39,026 nt of DNA from CAZZDK01 sp964652235 (lineage in GTDB: Bacteria > Pseudomonadota > Alphaproteobacteria > UBA9219): positions 1-39,026 of the forward strand of contig CAZZDK010000018.1 of NCBI GenBank assembly GCA_964652235.1, given 5' to 3'. The translations under genes were made by a program, and so were the position numbers. Below the pieces are notes generated by a model, which made no database searches, was not told where the DNA came from, and saw nothing but the letters and a program-made list of their open reading frames with translations. Positions 38,869-39,026 of the stretch are shown in pieces. Positions within the stretch are counted from its first letter, which is position 1. Every line of letters starts with the position of its first letter.

Positions 38869-38959
38869 AAAACAAACGGGATTCCGGATCTTCGAGGCTC
38901 TCTTCGTTCGCCTCTCGTCCGGAATGACGATAAAACGCATTGATTTGATTCCATTCAAA
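38869..38959. repeat. 91-bp inverted duplication, right copy
   Basis: Reverse complement of 38189-38279 without mismatch. Preceded by a short duplicated ATAAAACAAACGGG unit (38851-38880) and a CCCCGCGAAAGCGGGG hairpin. Confidence 0.9.
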
Positions 38960-39026
38960 GGGGTCTGCACCCTAGGCTCAGGACTCATTCTTTGAGATAA
39001 AAAATGAAGGAACAGGCCAGACAGAT

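Larger units (their letters stand above)
37963..39026. other. repeat-rich stretch without convincing genes
   Basis: About 1.06 kb beyond the MFS gene. It holds a tandem CTAGAGCATTTTCCG repeat, a 91-bp inverted duplication, an 18-bp palindrome and a CCCCGCGAAAGCGGGG hairpin near 38817. Small open frames on both strands lack ribosome sites and recognisable products. Confidence 0.6.

Overview
This is a GC-rich chromosomal segment from an alphaproteobacterium. Three things point there: a divK-pleD operon, the fliQ-fliR-flhB and maf-RNase G/E-yacG gene strings, and an rpe next to a heparinase II/III-family gene. The order within the class cannot be fixed from this window. A run of 62 N inside rpe shows that the window comes from a scaffolded draft assembly.

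Layout. 0.1-3.7 kb holds rpe (gapped), a heparinase II/III-family gene, a PilS-like type IV prepilin and convergent rlmE. 3.8-8.3 kb holds small envelope and secreted proteins (a glycine-zipper lipoprotein, a LolA-like protein with a secreted HNH nuclease, a CigR/RcnB-like protein), two transporters (EamA, LysE), tRNA-Gln(CUG) and tRNA-Pro(UGG). 8.5-10.6 kb carries a good sigma70-type promoter, a leader of about 235 nt rich in hairpins that ends in a three-way-junction fold, and a tight two-gene operon: an unrecognised 323-aa protein followed by a DUF6282-like metal-dependent hydrolase. 10.6-13.2 kb is a more AT-rich accessory stretch with two unknown genes, about 830 bp with no convincing gene, and tRNA-Ser(GCU) with broken copies of its 5' half beside it.

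13.3-21.4 kb has a periplasmic solute-binding protein, htpG, two unknown proteins, a divergent pair of degenerate c-di-GMP-domain proteins (EAL-like and HD-GYP-like, both lacking catalytic residues), an ABC-2 permease and a lipoprotein. 21.4-28 kb has a Flp pilin gene of only 55 codons behind prfC, a Cache-domain hybrid histidine kinase, and pleD-divK, the response regulators of the alphaproteobacterial cell-cycle and c-di-GMP circuit. 28-35.7 kb has a divergent polysaccharide deacetylase, fliQ-fliR-flhB-maf-RNase G/E with stop/start contacts, yacG, small envelope proteins and yajC-secD (no secF follows).

35.7-36.5 kb is the most striking region. A csaA-type tRNA-binding/chaperone gene has been split by two unrelated hairpin-rich, non-coding elements, each flanked by TA. 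Removing both with one TA copy each restores a continuous 111-codon csaA frame. One element, 267 bp, has long terminal inverted repeats and two internal arms, giving a Y-shaped cruciform. The right end (36.5-39 kb) has one MFS transporter gene in a bed of dispersed repeats, including a 91-bp perfect inverted duplication.

The best candidates for undescribed biology are the structured leader and its two-gene operon, the two TA-flanked elements, the degenerate c-di-GMP pair, and a stepped ATGA chain of mini-ORFs before a small basic protein at 16.2 kb.
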